The notes below the pieces were generated by a model that worked only from the letters and a program-made list of their open reading frames with translations, was not told the origin of the DNA and ran no database searches. The position numbers and the translations under genes are program-made. Source: Botryotinia globosa (lineage: Eukaryota; Ascomycota; Leotiomycetes; Helotiales; Sclerotiniaceae). From it: DNA of 64,000 bases. The stretch spans positions 2,232,001 through 2,296,000 of the forward strand of contig RCSZ01000001.1 in the NCBI GenBank assembly GCA_014898425.1, in the 5' to 3' direction. Each line of letters begins with the position of its first letter. Position 1 is the first letter of the stretch. Positions 20,317 through 32,820 of the stretch are shown here, one piece after another.

Positions 20317-22106
20317 ATGTCGGAGAGAGTCGATCGTCAAGCACTCGGCGACACATCAAATGGTGCAAATTACCCAGCGCAAGATCGTACACAGCAAATT
20401 GGCGACGCTGAAAAACAACACCAAGGCCAATTGCAATCGGCAAAGGAAAAGGTTACCTCAAAACAGCAGAAGTTAAAAGATAAGGCCAATCCTCCTGGCG
20501 GTTTCGATGCGACGCCAATTCCCCATGCGCGAGATGGGTATACCGTAAGATTTACCTTTCACAGAGCTGAGAATCTTCCTGCCTCGGATCTCAACTCTCG
20601 CTCCTCCGACCCTTTCCTTACAGCAACTCTGACATCCTCGCTATTAAAACGACACAAGGAAGATCCAGATCTCGTTTTGCGAACTCAAACAATACACAAA
20701 AATACAAATCCAGAATGGAATAGGACTTGGACGGTCGCCGGTATTCCTGGAAGTGGCTTCCGTCTGAAATGCCGTTTGTATGATGAAGACCCGGCAGATC
20801 ATGACGATCGATTGGGAAACGTAACAATACATGTGGAGTCATTGGGCCCAAGTTGGCAAGGTTTCAAAGAGAGAGGATTTGATATCAAGAAGAGAATGGG
20901 TAGCAAGAGAGCATATGGAGTACGAGCCTGCGCTGCTATGTTCGATAGCAATGTTCACATGGATGGTACACTATATCTCAGCGCGGAATGCTTGGGACCA
21001 TCCGAGCAACCCTATGGCAGAATGTACACTGTTGCGGAAACATATTTTTTCAAGCATTATTCGCCTATGATTGGAAGATTGGCTGGTACTAAAGCACCTG
21101 GAAGCGCATCGGGAGACAAGCCACAGACTGAGAAATACGAGTCAGTAATTCTCCTTCGAACCTTAGATGAGGTCAATATTAACGAGTTAGTTTCCAAGCA
21201 AATCAGATACAACTTCAAGGTCCAGTGCCTGCGGAATTATACCATCGCTTCGTCGAATTTAAGCCTTTCGTAAAAGGAATGTTCTCAAAGGCAGGTCTAC
21301 GAGGACGAGTCTTGAATAAAGCTCTCCATCACCAACACGCCCGGGTGTATAATTTTAGTAACAGTACAGAATATGGAGTATTTAAAGCCCGATCACAAGA
21401 AGCTGCATTGCAATTTCTTAAAATGGTACACTTTGATGAAGGCGCAAGGATATTCACCTACGTACTCTCACTCGATGGACTTCTTCGATTTACCGAAACA
21501 GGCAAGGAGTTCGGTGTTGACCTTTTGTCAAAACATACCATGCACAGCGATGTAAATATTTATATAGCGTGTTCAGGAGAATTCTTCATTCGTCGACTAA
21601 AACACCCACGTCGATCAGCCGATGATCCCAGCCAATCTACTCACCCAATCGAAGAGCTTCCAGGAGGACCACCCCACGACGCACCTCCCAAAGACCCCAG
21701 CCATTACGAACTGGTGATCGACAATGACAGCGGCACTTACCGACCAAAGGGCTCCCTACTTCCCATCCTCAAGAAATTCCTCGATGAGAATCTCCCGGGT
21801 CTTCACATCGTTACGAAAGAATGCACCGACGATCATCTTACCAAGATGAAACAAGGACAACGTGAACGCAAGAAGAAGGAAGGAAATGAAATTAATATGG
21901 TGCAGAATTCAGATGATGAGATCAGTAGTAGTGACGAGGAAGATTTGAACGATTTGGTGGGCTCGGGACGCAAGAGCAAGAGGGAGAGACTGGTTGCTGG
22001 TCTTGAAGATCCCAGTCAGGCAGTGAAGGACCTGAAGAAGGATTATATACCAGGAAAGTCGAAGGCTCAGAGAGACGAAAATGGAAATCCTCCAGAGACA
22101 GCGTGA
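20317..22106 (+). CDS. C2-domain protein of filamentous fungi, unknown function
   Basis: Exons 20317-21140 and 21191-22106, joined across a 50-nt intron (donor GTCAGT, acceptor GAGTTAG), give 579 residues; the splice restores KYDFQANQIQLQGPVPAELY. Residues about 20-60 are Gln/Lys-rich and may form a coiled coil. Residues about 70-190 form a C2 domain (YTVRFTFHRAENLPASDLNS, SDPFLTATL, NPEWNRTWTV, LYDEDPADHDDRLGN), with Asp residues placed as in Ca2+/phospholipid-binding C2 loops. The second half (YHRFVEFKPFVKGMFSKAGLRG, IFTYVLSLDGLLRFTETG) is a conserved region I cannot name; the tail is acidic and Lys-rich. Likely a cytosolic, membrane-recruited protein; function not known to me. Confidence 0.85.
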
Positions 22107-23059
22107 TGGCGGGGAATGTGAATGAACGGTTTCACTGACGGCTGCGATCGAAGACAAAACCTATCTACAATACTCACATAATCAACCACGACTGGGCCCT
22201 CTCGCGACAGGGACTCATGTGAGGGTTAAGGGGGCGAAGAGAAAGAAGTTAATGGATATCACCCACCACACGGGGCGCGAGTCGACGAGTGAAATTCCCC
22301 CTCACGATCACATCATAACTTAATAATGCTTTTCTTTTGTTTGCTTGTTTGCTTGTTTTTACGCGAAGTCCATTTTTTGATACCCTCTACTAGGGCCTAT
22401 TTATCTGTTCTCTTTCCATAATCATCCCCTTCATCAGGCCAGGGTGGGAGGAACGGAAGAGATGGGAGTTGGCCATGGAAGATGTTTTTTTCTCTTGATT
22501 TGCTCTGCTCTGCTCTGCTTTTTGTTGCATTGCTTTGCGTAAAGGATCGTATAGTATAGTATCGCATTGTTAGTATATTATCGTATAGTCAATACGGAGA
22601 TCTTTCTAGCAGTAGTTTTAGGTAGGTATCTATGTTATGTTACGTTATGTTGATATACAATGGATTGAATGGATTGAATGCTTGATGGGTTGGTGCGTAT
22701 GTTATTTCGCGCAATGAAATAACTATGCGGGCTTTTTCATTTAGACATGGGTAGAAATATTGTTTACCTATGTATTACTTGTGCATTCAAATGTGATGAT
22801 TACCTAGGTAGGTATATATAGAAAAGTGATATTATCACTACCACTACCACTCCCGATATCAATATCAATACCGATATAATATCACTACCGATAGATGAAT
22901 ACCTAGAAACCTAGATAGATATAAAACAATAAATTCCTTATTACTTCTCTTCTCTCCTCTAATAAATAATAAATAATATCTCAACCTTAGAACTCAGAAC
23001 CCAGAATCAAAAACCAAAAACCGAGAATCAAGATATAATATTCCATTTTATATTATATT

Positions 23060-23181
23060 ATTTTACTTTATTTTATTTCATCTATTTATTTATCTATTTA
23101 TTTATTTATTTATTTATCTATCTATCTATTTATTTATCTATCTATTTATTTATCTATCTATTTATTTATCTATCTATTTAT

Positions 23182-23212
<31 letters not shown>

Positions 23213-23222
23213 ATTATCTACC
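23060..23222. repeat. (TTTA/TCTA)n tetranucleotide tract
   Basis: About 40 interspersed ATTT and ATCT units forming one long imperfect microsatellite. Confidence 0.9.
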
Positions 23223-23363
23223 TAAATAGATATATAAAATAAATACAGGAGCAAAGAAACTTCTCGAAACAAAAGTTTCCATCTATATACCTAGTATATA
23301 TATAGAAAACCCTTACTCTCAATCAATCAACTCTCTTAAATCATATGCGATTATCGAAGTTCT

Positions 23364-23421
23364 TATTTCCAGTTCCAGTTCCATTTCCATTTTCTATTCC
23401 ATTTCCTATTCCATTTCCTAT
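23364..23421. repeat. CCATTTCCTATT-type tandem
   Basis: Repeated TTCCA, TTTCCATT and CCTATT units over about 58 bp. Confidence 0.75.
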
Positions 23422-24122
23422 TCCAAGTTTCCTATCTAGCTAATTTCGTTTTCTACTATACTTTACACACACACACACAGAGGTATATGGATAGGTATGT
23501 AGGTAGGGAGGGAGGTACCAAAGAATGAGAAACCTGCTCGCTTATCCATCTCGCACGCTCGATGTTAATCAGTCCACAGAATCATAAAGAGGTATGCATA
23601 TAATCAATAGAGTTCTTAATAGGCATAGAATATAATGTATGTTTGTATGTGTATGACACAGAGCATCGTTCCACCATCTCACATCGCATGTGCGTCCATG
23701 CATGCATCCATCCATCCATTGAGACAAGCTCAACTAAACCTATTCACTCCACATAACTCATACTCCATTAATATTATTCCTCCCCTTTTCCTAACCTAAC
23801 CTAACCTATCCAAATCCAGGTGTCGAGTGGCTTGCCTGCTTCCATTTCAATTCTTCAAGTGATGGTGGATATCGGTACCACATATCGCTCACTATACATG
23901 TACAATGAAGTAAACCCCAGTGTCATTCGTCATTGTGACAACCTACCAGCCATCGGCTAGTCACCTTTCCAGCTATAATATAAGCAAGCCAGCCCAAGCT
24001 AATACAAAATAAAATATTTCAGACCAAGAACACGAAAAACGCCAACAATGATAATCCCATGGTATCTCCAAATCATCCATCATTCATTAACATACCATGA
24101 CATGTCATACCTTCAAAAAAAT

Positions 24123-27100
24123 TCATGAACGTTCCTGGATGGGCGTTTTGGCTAATCGTCCGCCAGCACTAACACGTTTCTGCAATCTCGCCTCCCGCTC
24201 CTTGAGCTTGTCCTGTGGGGTCATTGTGGTTGGCAAGGCTCCTAAAGTATCAATGGTGCCTCCTGCACGCTGCGTCTTTTGTTCGATGTACAGCGTTGCG
24301 CTTCGACTTAACGGAAATGCGGGTAAAGAGGTTGGGATCTCAGCCCCATGCTGTATGAGCATTTCGGCAATTGGGAATGGCACAATCTTTGCAGGAGGCT
24401 CAACTCGAGTGGAGGACGTGACTTGTGCTGGAGATGCTGGATCAGCAGCAGCGAGAGCCAAAAATACTGAATGAGTTCCACGAGACTTATCTGTAACATT
24501 AGGATTTGCCTTGAGCGCTAAGGCATATATCACCTGTTGAACATCGTTCTTCTTGACTGCGGCAAGAAGGGTCTCATCCGCAGTGGCATATCGTGAGAGG
24601 GTGGATGAAATTGGTTCCACGAAGGCTCGGTCAACATATTTTGCCGTGATAAATTTCAATCTCTGCTCGCGTGTAGCTTGTGGTGTCGGCTTTGTAGCCA
24701 GATCAAGTCTAGCTTCCCAGACCATATTGGAGACACGATTGCCAACCAATAAAAGTAACTCAACAATGTCCGTGGTAAATGAATTGATATCGAGAGTTAA
24801 AGAGCGTACTTTGCTGATATGTGTCCCAAGGGAGCGGTGAATACCACTGCATTCGATACAAAGAATGATGGCTAAGTTGATCGACACCCACTCTGTTTTG
24901 ATTCCAGATCCACAATCTGCACACCAGCAGTTCCCTTGATCCGTTTCTCGTAGAAGCTGTAATAGTTTATCTGGGCTTTCATCAAAGCTACTGCTACTCG
25001 AACGGCCATACGCAGGTCTTGCACCAACAGTCGTTCTTCTAAACACATTATTTGTGCTAGAGATATTAGTATGGTTTGAAGAATGTCCGTGGTTCATCGA
25101 AGAACTCTTTCCTGTTAATATCGACCCAATATCTCTTCGGATCGAATGAGGCTCAGGCTGAGGCGCCACGGCTGGGTAATCTTTCATACCTCTACCCTCA
25201 ACTGCACTCTGAAGCGCATTGTTGATAGCGGAAATCCAATTCTTCATATCGTCTTCCGATGTTGCTTGATATACTCTCTTGTAATGAGGTGTTATGACCT
25301 CAAAACAAAAACGGCGCTCGGCATCACGAGCCTCACGAACAGATGCCATACGTAAGTCTATGGGCTCCATGTGTAGGTCTAGACGCTGCTTCCAATTACT
25401 ATACTCAGAGAGTTTACCGGCATCAAGTACAATCCAAAATCTATGAAAGTCAGCTGGGTTACTGCGTCTACAGCTCGTCAGACTTACTTGTGCCAAGCTT
25501 GCTTATTTAGGCCCCTTGGATCAACATGGCTACCAGGCCTGCTTAAAGCCCAGAGAAGACCCTCTTTACGCTGCGTGCCCAACTTCTCACTCGCCGTGAT
25601 TTGACTGTGATCTTTTTCTTCGAGGTCACGTATGCCACGAAACCGAGGATTTGCGCCCGGGCTTCCTACTTGGCCTCCGACCGTAGACGAGAGGCTACCA
25701 GGAGATCTAGAAAACTCCGTCATGCCGCCATTGTTGACCGTAGCAATTGTACTATTTGTCGGCACCGGTCGCAGTTGATGCCCAGTGCTGTCCGCTCTGT
25801 TGAGCTCAGAATCTGATGTATATGCGCCATTCCCTGAACTCGAGGTTCCAGGTACGATTGGTTCAACTGGGACCGCAGGAACTGTCTCAGGCTCCACATA
25901 TGTGATCGTGCTTTTCTCGAGATTGCGCCGTTTTTCTTCACGTTCAGTCCTCTGATATTGAAATTCTTTGTCTGCATCCTGTACCTCTGCACTCAATGCT
26001 TCTAATTGTGGAAGCATTTGTTCCACCTTTTTGGCTGCTGCGAGATAACTCCTTGTCTGAGCATCTGCATACTTAGTCAAATGTGACAAAACTTCTTGTT
26101 CTTTTCGTCCCCCATGAAGATCCTGCATGAATGAGGAATAATCGAAACGCTTTAGCTCGAAATTTCGACGCTTCGTTTGGTATTTTGTATCGCTTTCAAC
26201 TCGCTTTTTCTGTTTGAGCGAATCTTGACGTTGCCCCAGGTATCTCGAGACATATGCATAATAATCTTTACTTTCTTCCTCGAAGTCTCGTTTCTTTGAT
26301 TCAGCTTGTTTGATATCGAGCGTATATAATTTTGCAATTGGCTCTATAATGACTTTCTCGAGATTGAGAGCATTCTGCTTCTCATACTGTAGAATCTCCC
26401 GCGCAATCTTATCAAAGTAATGGTCCAAAGCGGGTTGAACTGCGTTTGCGTTCGAATTAGATGCTTCTCGAAGCGCTTCCATAAATCCTCCAATGGCATC
26501 GTTGCATTGAATCTGGGCAAGTTGCGCTGCCTCTGCCTTTCTGAGAACCTTCTTCATTCGTGCGCGCATATTTCCAGTCTTCTGCTCCAATGCTTTCATA
26601 GTAGCTCTGAATAACGGCCCATCTTCAGTGGCGCTCATATCTTCGCCCGGCCGTTGACAAGAAACATCAACCTTGGGTACATCCGCCATTTGACTTTGAG
26701 AAACAATCAGATCGAGATTAAGGGGGTTTGGCGACGGTGGTGCATCTTCGTAGGGTAGTTCTTGTCCGCTTACACGAGAATCGAGGGATTGAGAAGAGGG
26801 AAGTCGCAATTTTGGGGGTGGAACAAGATGGAATGGGGGAGATGGCGAGCCTGGCATACTCAACGGTTGTGAATCTAGGTCCTCGTTAGTAGAATGTTGG
26901 GCTATAGCATTTAGAGTCTTACTAGAAACCCAGAATGAGAAGCTAGCCAGTGTATTCAATCGATGCGCTCGTTGATCATATTCGAGAAACTAGAAAAATG
27001 TCAGGACGAGTAAGATATGCGATCCGGTCCAACATACACTGCAATTATTTCTCCATCCGCCCCCGCGATCCTCTGTTGGCTTTGGAGGTCTCCATTTCCA

Positions 27101-27748
27101 AGACCATTCGAACGACACTGATTGACTGCCTCTAGTAGAATAATCCCCAACCAATTGTACATTGGCATTCTTGTGCAAATTCGGATCGGCATGAAATTCT
27201 CGAGTGACTAGATTCTCTACTTCTCGCGCCGTCGAGGCAGATACGTATGTAAGTCCATTTATAACTGAGTCTATCAATCCGACGACATCTTTTGCGCCGT
27301 TCGTTGCAGGTAGAAATCCTTGCGATTGTCGAATAATGAATGTGAAGTTGAAGGTAAGTTCTTCTTCGTTATTGATTTTGATGAGGAAATTGGGAGCGGC
27401 GCCAGGAAGTGTATCAGGGTCCTGCAGAATTCTGATTAGGATTTTTGGTAATACAAATGCAATGTATATGTATAATCGTTACCTGGACATATTCCACCAC
27501 AGCACTATCTCCAAGGTCGCGAATCGCAGATACTCTCGTTGCTGGAAAGCCGTTTGGAACAATGTTTAAGAGTGTTTTCCTTCGCTGATTGGTGATTGAC
27601 AAGGACGATATAGTTACTAGTAGTATATCATAATCAGTCCCCTCCTTCTCTGAAAAATTGATGAGCATCAATGGAAGTACTAACAGCGAGTTTGATCCCT
27701 CAAGTACAATGGCGCGCCATCATCTGGTCTGCTACTAACATTACCCAT
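24123..27748 (-). CDS. BAR-PH-ArfGAP protein (centaurin/ACAP-like), N-myristoylation signal
   Basis: GTPase-activating protein for ARF small GTPases, acting on curved membranes in vesicle traffic; resembles fission-yeast Csx2-type centaurins. Exons 27748-27685, 27616-27483, 27421-27038, 26989-25488 and 25440-24123 give 1133 residues. It starts MGNVSSRP, a good N-myristoylation signal. After a novel N-terminal region (SSLSITNQRRKTLLNIVPNG) come a BAR/coiled-coil domain (about residues 320-560), a PH domain (HKFWIVLDAGKLSEYSNW, spanning the last intron), and a zinc finger CADC...LCIEC with the arginine segment IHRSLGTHISKVRSL. The C-terminal part has ankyrin-like TLLAAVKKNDVQQVIYAL. All exon phases agree. 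The ATG at 27748 is the only start giving the conserved MGN. Confidence 0.93.
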
Positions 27749-29299
27749 TTTCCTGTTATGTATGTACGTTCCTCACCCTCTCTCGCACTCTTTCTAACAC
27801 AGACACACACTCTCTTTCACTCTGTCTCTCAGGGTTTACCCCACTAAAGTTATCTAGTTGGAAGTCGTTGCAAGAGGTATGGCCCTTGCTCTTGACAATA
27901 TTGTCGAACACTGCAAAGAAGATAATGTTTGGGGCATCTAATCTGTATAATAGTAATTAAGAACAAATGTATCGTAATAAAGAAGGGATTCGGTTGATTA
28001 TTTTGGTGTATAAGGTTGATATGATATGGTACCCTAAACTCTATAGGATTGCTAGAGTCGAAAGTCAAGAGTAGTGCCTGGTAGCTAGACTGGGAGACTG
28101 GGAGACCGGTACAGTAAGGTTCTCGCTAGACGGGGTGCTGGTCGTAGTGGGAGAGAGGTAAAAGATTAATTAGCCTTTGCTTTAGTTCGTCTCTTATTAA
28201 AGGCAAGCCTGATGTAGTTTCTGTATCTGGGTCTGTCTCTGGGGTTGTATCTGGGTCTGTTTCAACGCTCGTTTCACTGCTGTTGACTTGATGAATGTTG
28301 AAGTCACTGTGAGGAACAGTCGATGTCAGGCCATGAAGGATCTTACTCGTTAGCCTCTACCAGTGTTGATATAAGTATTGATAGAAGTAGATGAGTAAGT
28401 GTAAATAGCAGTAGTCGCAGTAGTCGCAGTAGTCGCAATAGCAGATGTATAAATGGAATTAGATGAATCTTACTTGTAAGCAAAGCGAGGATATCACTCA
28501 AATTCTAGATTATGTGTGATACAATACCGTGCATTCTTTCTCTCTGCAGTGTCTCGTGTTACTTTTGACTCTTATTTTTCACTATTCACTATTGCATTTC
28601 CTCATAACTGATACCTAAAATGTTCAAATTCCTCCATGATTATTGTTCACAGCCTCTTAGAGCATGCCCATACCCACGCCCACGCCCACGCCCTTGGTGC
28701 TGACGCACATTGTTGGGCTTGTGAATGAAACGGACCAGGACCAACAACAATCACAGGGCTGTTAACGGATTCAAAAGCGATAGAGTATAACTTGGCATTC
28801 AACGGGCCCCACGGGCTCCAAGTGCCTTTTCGGTACCTAGATGAGTAGTGGAAGCAGATAGTCAGGGCTTCTTGTTTCTCTAGCCAAGTCAAGAATAAAA
28901 GAGTCACGATTCTTGGAGTTTGTTCCAGTTTCACTCAAGGTTTGATACGAGTGTTATGTTATTTATATATGCGCCTCCATATCTAGTAATGTGTGTGACC
29001 AAAAGTACCTACCTAGTATATAGTATATGAAGATTTGCCTTCGAGAGAGGCAGATCCGCGGCAAATAGATTACTACGTACGAAGTACACTGAACGTATTT
29101 TCGGTACGAGATCCTGCCCTGCTGCGGATTACCAATTGCACAAGCACCCGTGGACCTTGTACTTAATTCGATGCATACCTATTAGGTAGTCAGGTACGTA
29201 CCTACCTACCTAGTCGTCGTAAAATAGAACAAAAAACCTCCGAGGGTACAAGCGCATCACCCTTTTAATCGATAAGCGATAAGTTATTTACGGGCCACC
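27749..29299. other. Intergenic, repeats, no gene seen
   Basis: Upstream region of the ArfGAP gene. It holds a 9-bp AGTAGTCGC tandem near 28395-28435 and a CCCACG tract near 28668-28692. A 95-codon minus-strand ORF (28934-28647) has no protein-like features. Confidence 0.55.
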
Positions 29300-30056
29300 T
29301 CTGTTTTAGGCCACCCTTTTACACCAAAAATCACTTTTTAAATCTATTAATATCTCTATCAATATTGAGTATAATTCAATTAAAATTTAAATCTCTATAA
29401 TTCGAATCATTCTAAATTTATTCTGAGATTTTTAGATTTTTTAGGATTTTTGTGAATCGATTTCTGAGGCTTTAAAATATCGATTTTTAATTTGTATAAA
29501 AATCACATATAAATTAAATTTTTTATAAAATCTATAATAACTTTTAAAAAAAAATAACTAAAAATAAAATTAAAACTTTATTATAAATTTATAAGATATT
29601 AAATTTGAAAAATCTTAAAAAATAAAAAATTCCTTATAAATAAATATTTAAAGAGATACTCTCAAAGTTACAGAGATTATTTATACTATTCTAAACTCAC
29701 TATATGTTATATCTCTATATTTATTTATTTATTTGAATTTCTATATAGATTCAGATTTGAATTTTTTAAAAAGATATACAATTTTCTTTTAATAATAATT
29801 ATGATTAAAAAGTAATTAAAGATTATATAGAAGTTTGAAATTTGTATGTGATTTCTATATAAATTCAAAAATCGATTTTTTGAAACTTTAAATCTCAATC
29901 TCAAAAAATCCTAAAAATCTAAAAACTCTAATATAAGCCTAAAATAGTTTGAATATTATATATATATAAATTTTAATTAAATTATATTCAATATTAATAG
30001 AGATATTAATAGATTAAAAAAGTAATTTATAATGTAAAAGAGTAGCCCGAAAGTAG
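29300..30056. mobile_element. AT-rich inverted-repeat element A (decayed)
   Basis: The first ~225 bp (29300-29525) and the last ~225 bp (29830-30056) are imperfect reverse complements, sharing for example TTTTAAATCTATTAATATCTC-like and TTTTTAGATTTTTTAGGATT-like stretches. Most differences are C/T or G/A, and the whole element is very AT-rich with no ORF. This suggests a non-autonomous foldback or MITE-like element hit by repeat-induced point mutation. No clear target-site duplication seen. Confidence 0.7.
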
Positions 30057-30088
30057 AATGATCGACTTAGAAGATATAGTACTAGAGC

Positions 30089-30539
30089 ACAGCTGTTTGT
30101 CGAACACTAAAATCACACCAAAACTCATATAAATTATCAATAAATTTTTCTATAAGATTATAATTTTTATATGATAAATCTTATATTAATCTCTTTAATA
30201 TTAATTATATTTTAATAAAAATAAGATTATTTATTTTTAAATTTTTTATTGATTATAAAATCTATATAAAAAATTAGTATAAATTTGAAATATTGAAATT
30301 TACTAATAAATTAGCAAAAATCAAAAACTTTTTCTTTAATATTAATTTAATCTTATAAATAATAATATTTATATATTTTTAAATTATAATAAATATTATA
30401 ATTTAATTCTTTAATATATAATAAAAATATTAAAGAAATTTTGATTTAATATAATGATTTTTAATATTTCTTTATTATTATTATAAACAGAGCAAAATGA
30501 CTATTTTTGGTGTGATTTTGATATTCAACGAACAGCTGT
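30089..30539. mobile_element. AT-rich terminal-inverted-repeat element B (decayed MITE)
   Basis: Termini 30089-30123 and 30505-30539 are about 35-bp inverted repeats, both starting ACAGCTGTT and ending AAAATCACACCAAAA in their own orientation; the five or so mismatches are all C/T. The 380-bp interior is extremely AT-rich and non-coding. Fits a 451-bp non-autonomous DNA element decayed by C-to-T changes. Lies 32 bp from element A. Confidence 0.8.
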
Positions 30540-30764
30540 ACACGGTTACTGTATATCAACCTCGGTATATCTCAAACCACGGCTCACATCTGCGAGATAT
30601 CTCCTACCCTTCCCTTCTCCACAAGAAGTTCCCCAGGTTTCCTATATACATATAATTAGACCAAGAATTTGATTTGCTTCGTTGATTGTTTCGTACTCCA
30701 TTTCATCAATCATTCCTCATTCCACAATCTATCTTGTCTCACCTAACACGTTTGTATATACGAC

Positions 30765-32243
30765 ATGACGTCCCTTCCTTCATCAAACACAGGCAGCAAC
30801 TTTGCTCATGCTACCAAGGTCCAACAATTGACTTCGCATACGTACTCTGCAAACTTTCCCGATGTAAGATTCTTGATATATGTATATATGTTACACAAAT
30901 TGATACGATCACTCTGAGCTATGCAAACATGATTACGAATAATCTTACTCCCAACATGCAATCTCGCTTTACTGGATTATCATACTAACAATTTACGCAG
31001 GACTGGTGCATTGGATCAGGTAGATAGGCATCTTACCAAACTTCCCACTTGGTTACCCATGTATCAATGAATTTATTGTCTTACTGGAAATCTAGTTCCC
31101 CATGGCGGCTTCATAACCGGTGTCTTTCTCCAAGTCTCTGCCCTCCATTTTGGCACCACCCTCTCAGCCCAAAACCAACCAAACCCCATCACACTTCATC
31201 TAGAGTTCTTGCGGCGCACTGAAGCTGGTTCTGCCCTCTTCACCGGTTAGTCTTTCCCGTGGCTCCTGTATATCGAGAGCATTGTACAGACGTATCTTTC
31301 GTCCTATAGATTGGCTTCTATGTACTAACGTTCTCTTTAGTCCAAGATACCAAACTCGGGAGGCAGACATCTGTTCTCCATATAACCCTATCACAAGGTG
31401 ACCGCGTTGAAGTAGTCGGTTATATCACGCACTCTAATACCACGACGGAAGAAGGCGTCTCTTCCCATGACAATCATGTTCTTCATCCAGCCCCCCTTCC
31501 CGTTTCTCTTTCTCGTAAGCATAGCCGATGTTTCATCTAAAACCCTCGTCTTTGCTCCTCCCTGCCATCTTCTCTTCCCAAATCTCACCTATTAACTCTT
31601 GGATTTTAGTTCTCAAAACTGACAACGACCCCAACTATCACCACGAAGGCATGGCCGCCCCCAACTTCCGTAAAGCTAGCACAAAAGCCCACATGTACCC
31701 TCCCCGCACCCAACCTGCTCCTAACATCTCAGACGAATGGATCCGACTGTCCACTGGCGAATTTGTAAGCACCGCATTTCTTTCATAATACCGATCCTCA
31801 ATCCATAATCACCTTCTCCACCCCTCTTACCATATTCTCCTAACATTACGCCTTAATAAAACCGCAATTCTAACCCAAATGTCAACCAGTGGACTGACCA
31901 AAGTCTCGGCTACGCTTGTGATATGTTTGCGCCCCCCACCAACTTTCTCCCAGCAACCACTGCACCTTCCACCTCCTCTGAATCCAAACCCGCCATTCCC
32001 GGCGAAAAGCACTACTGGTTCCCAACTCTTTGTTTAAACATAGATTTCAAAAAGTCCCTCCCATCAACTGGCATTGAATGGCTCTTCATTCGAGTTGAAC
32101 GAAAGCAGACCCGGAATGGGCGCATGGATATAGAGTTGACGGCTTGGGATGAGGAGGGGGAATTGGTCGCTATCAGTAATCATGTTGCGCTAGTTCTGGG
32201 GAGTGAGAGGAACACGTCGGCGAGAACTTCGAGTAAAATATAA
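30765..32243 (+). CDS. Thioesterase-like (double hot-dog, TesB/acyl-CoA thioesterase type) protein
   Basis: Probably hydrolyses acyl-CoA or a related thioester; substrate unknown. Exons 30765-30863, 31001-31019 (19 nt), 31096-31245, 31341-31514, 31610-31764 and 31890-32243 give 316 residues. The N-terminal hot-dog has DWCIGSVPHGGFITGVFL, where the PHGG loop is typical of thioesterase-like superfamily proteins, then ITLHLEFLRRTEAGSALF. The C-terminal half has FWTDQSLGYACDMF, FPTLCLNIDFKKSLPSTG and EWLFIRVERKQTRNGRMDIE. No peroxisomal SKL-type ending (ends TSSKI) and no signal peptide. Phases agree at every junction. Confidence 0.87.
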
Positions 32244-32820
32244 AATGTAGAATTCGAGTATGAGTTTTATATTTGTGGGATTGGGCATAGAGTGGTCATT
32301 TTTCTTCTATGAATTTCATATGGACTCTTCAACCTAGACTTTGAAATTATGATAGGAATAGTGCATCACTTGTTGGAAACTGGCTGATGATTGAGATCGC
32401 ATAAAGAGGCATAAAAGCAGGTATATTCCCAGAATTAGATTCAGTCGTGCTCGCTATGTCTATCCATGCTTGAATCCGACTAGTAGTATGTGTAGCAAAT
32501 CTTGAAGTCAAGGAGGAACCGAAGTGCAACCTAGAAATATCAGACCGGTCATGACATTAACTCCCCCAATCACTAGCCCGACTCAAATTGCGACCCAGCA
32601 CCAGTTGCTGTCATCTATGTATCAAGGTTTCGTCGTGCATTCGTGAAGGAGTAACTTCATCTTCGGCGGGTTTTGTGTATGCAGCAGTGTGTGGGGCTCG
32701 CCAGGCACAAGTAATACTTTTGTACATGAGTAGGACCGCGTAAAATTCGATTGGGGATGTATTCTCAGTTTTGATAGATGCTGGAGAGACTGAGTTATGA
32801 CAACTATAATCGAAGACTTT
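32244..32820. other. Intergenic between convergent genes
   Basis: 3' regions of the thioesterase-like gene and eIF3j. Short ORFs only; nothing else seen. Confidence 0.55.

Larger units (their letters stand above)
22107..24122. other. 2-kb intergenic, simple-sequence-rich
   Basis: Lies between the convergent C2 and ArfGAP genes. Contains CTCTG units (22497-22520), a TTTA/TCTA tract (23060-23222), a CCATTTCCTATT tract (23364-23421), a short CA run and a CCTAA run (23789-23808). No ORF, RNA gene or mobile element recognised. Confidence 0.65.

Noticed and set aside
23789..23808. CCTAACCTAACCTAACC, telomere-like run
   Set aside because: Unit is CCTAA rather than CCCTAA, only about three copies, and it is flanked by ordinary simple sequence with housekeeping genes on both sides.
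28647..28934. 95-codon minus-strand ORF ending in a repeat tract
   Set aside because: Its C terminus is the translated CCCACG microsatellite (Trp/Ala repeats) and the rest has no protein features.
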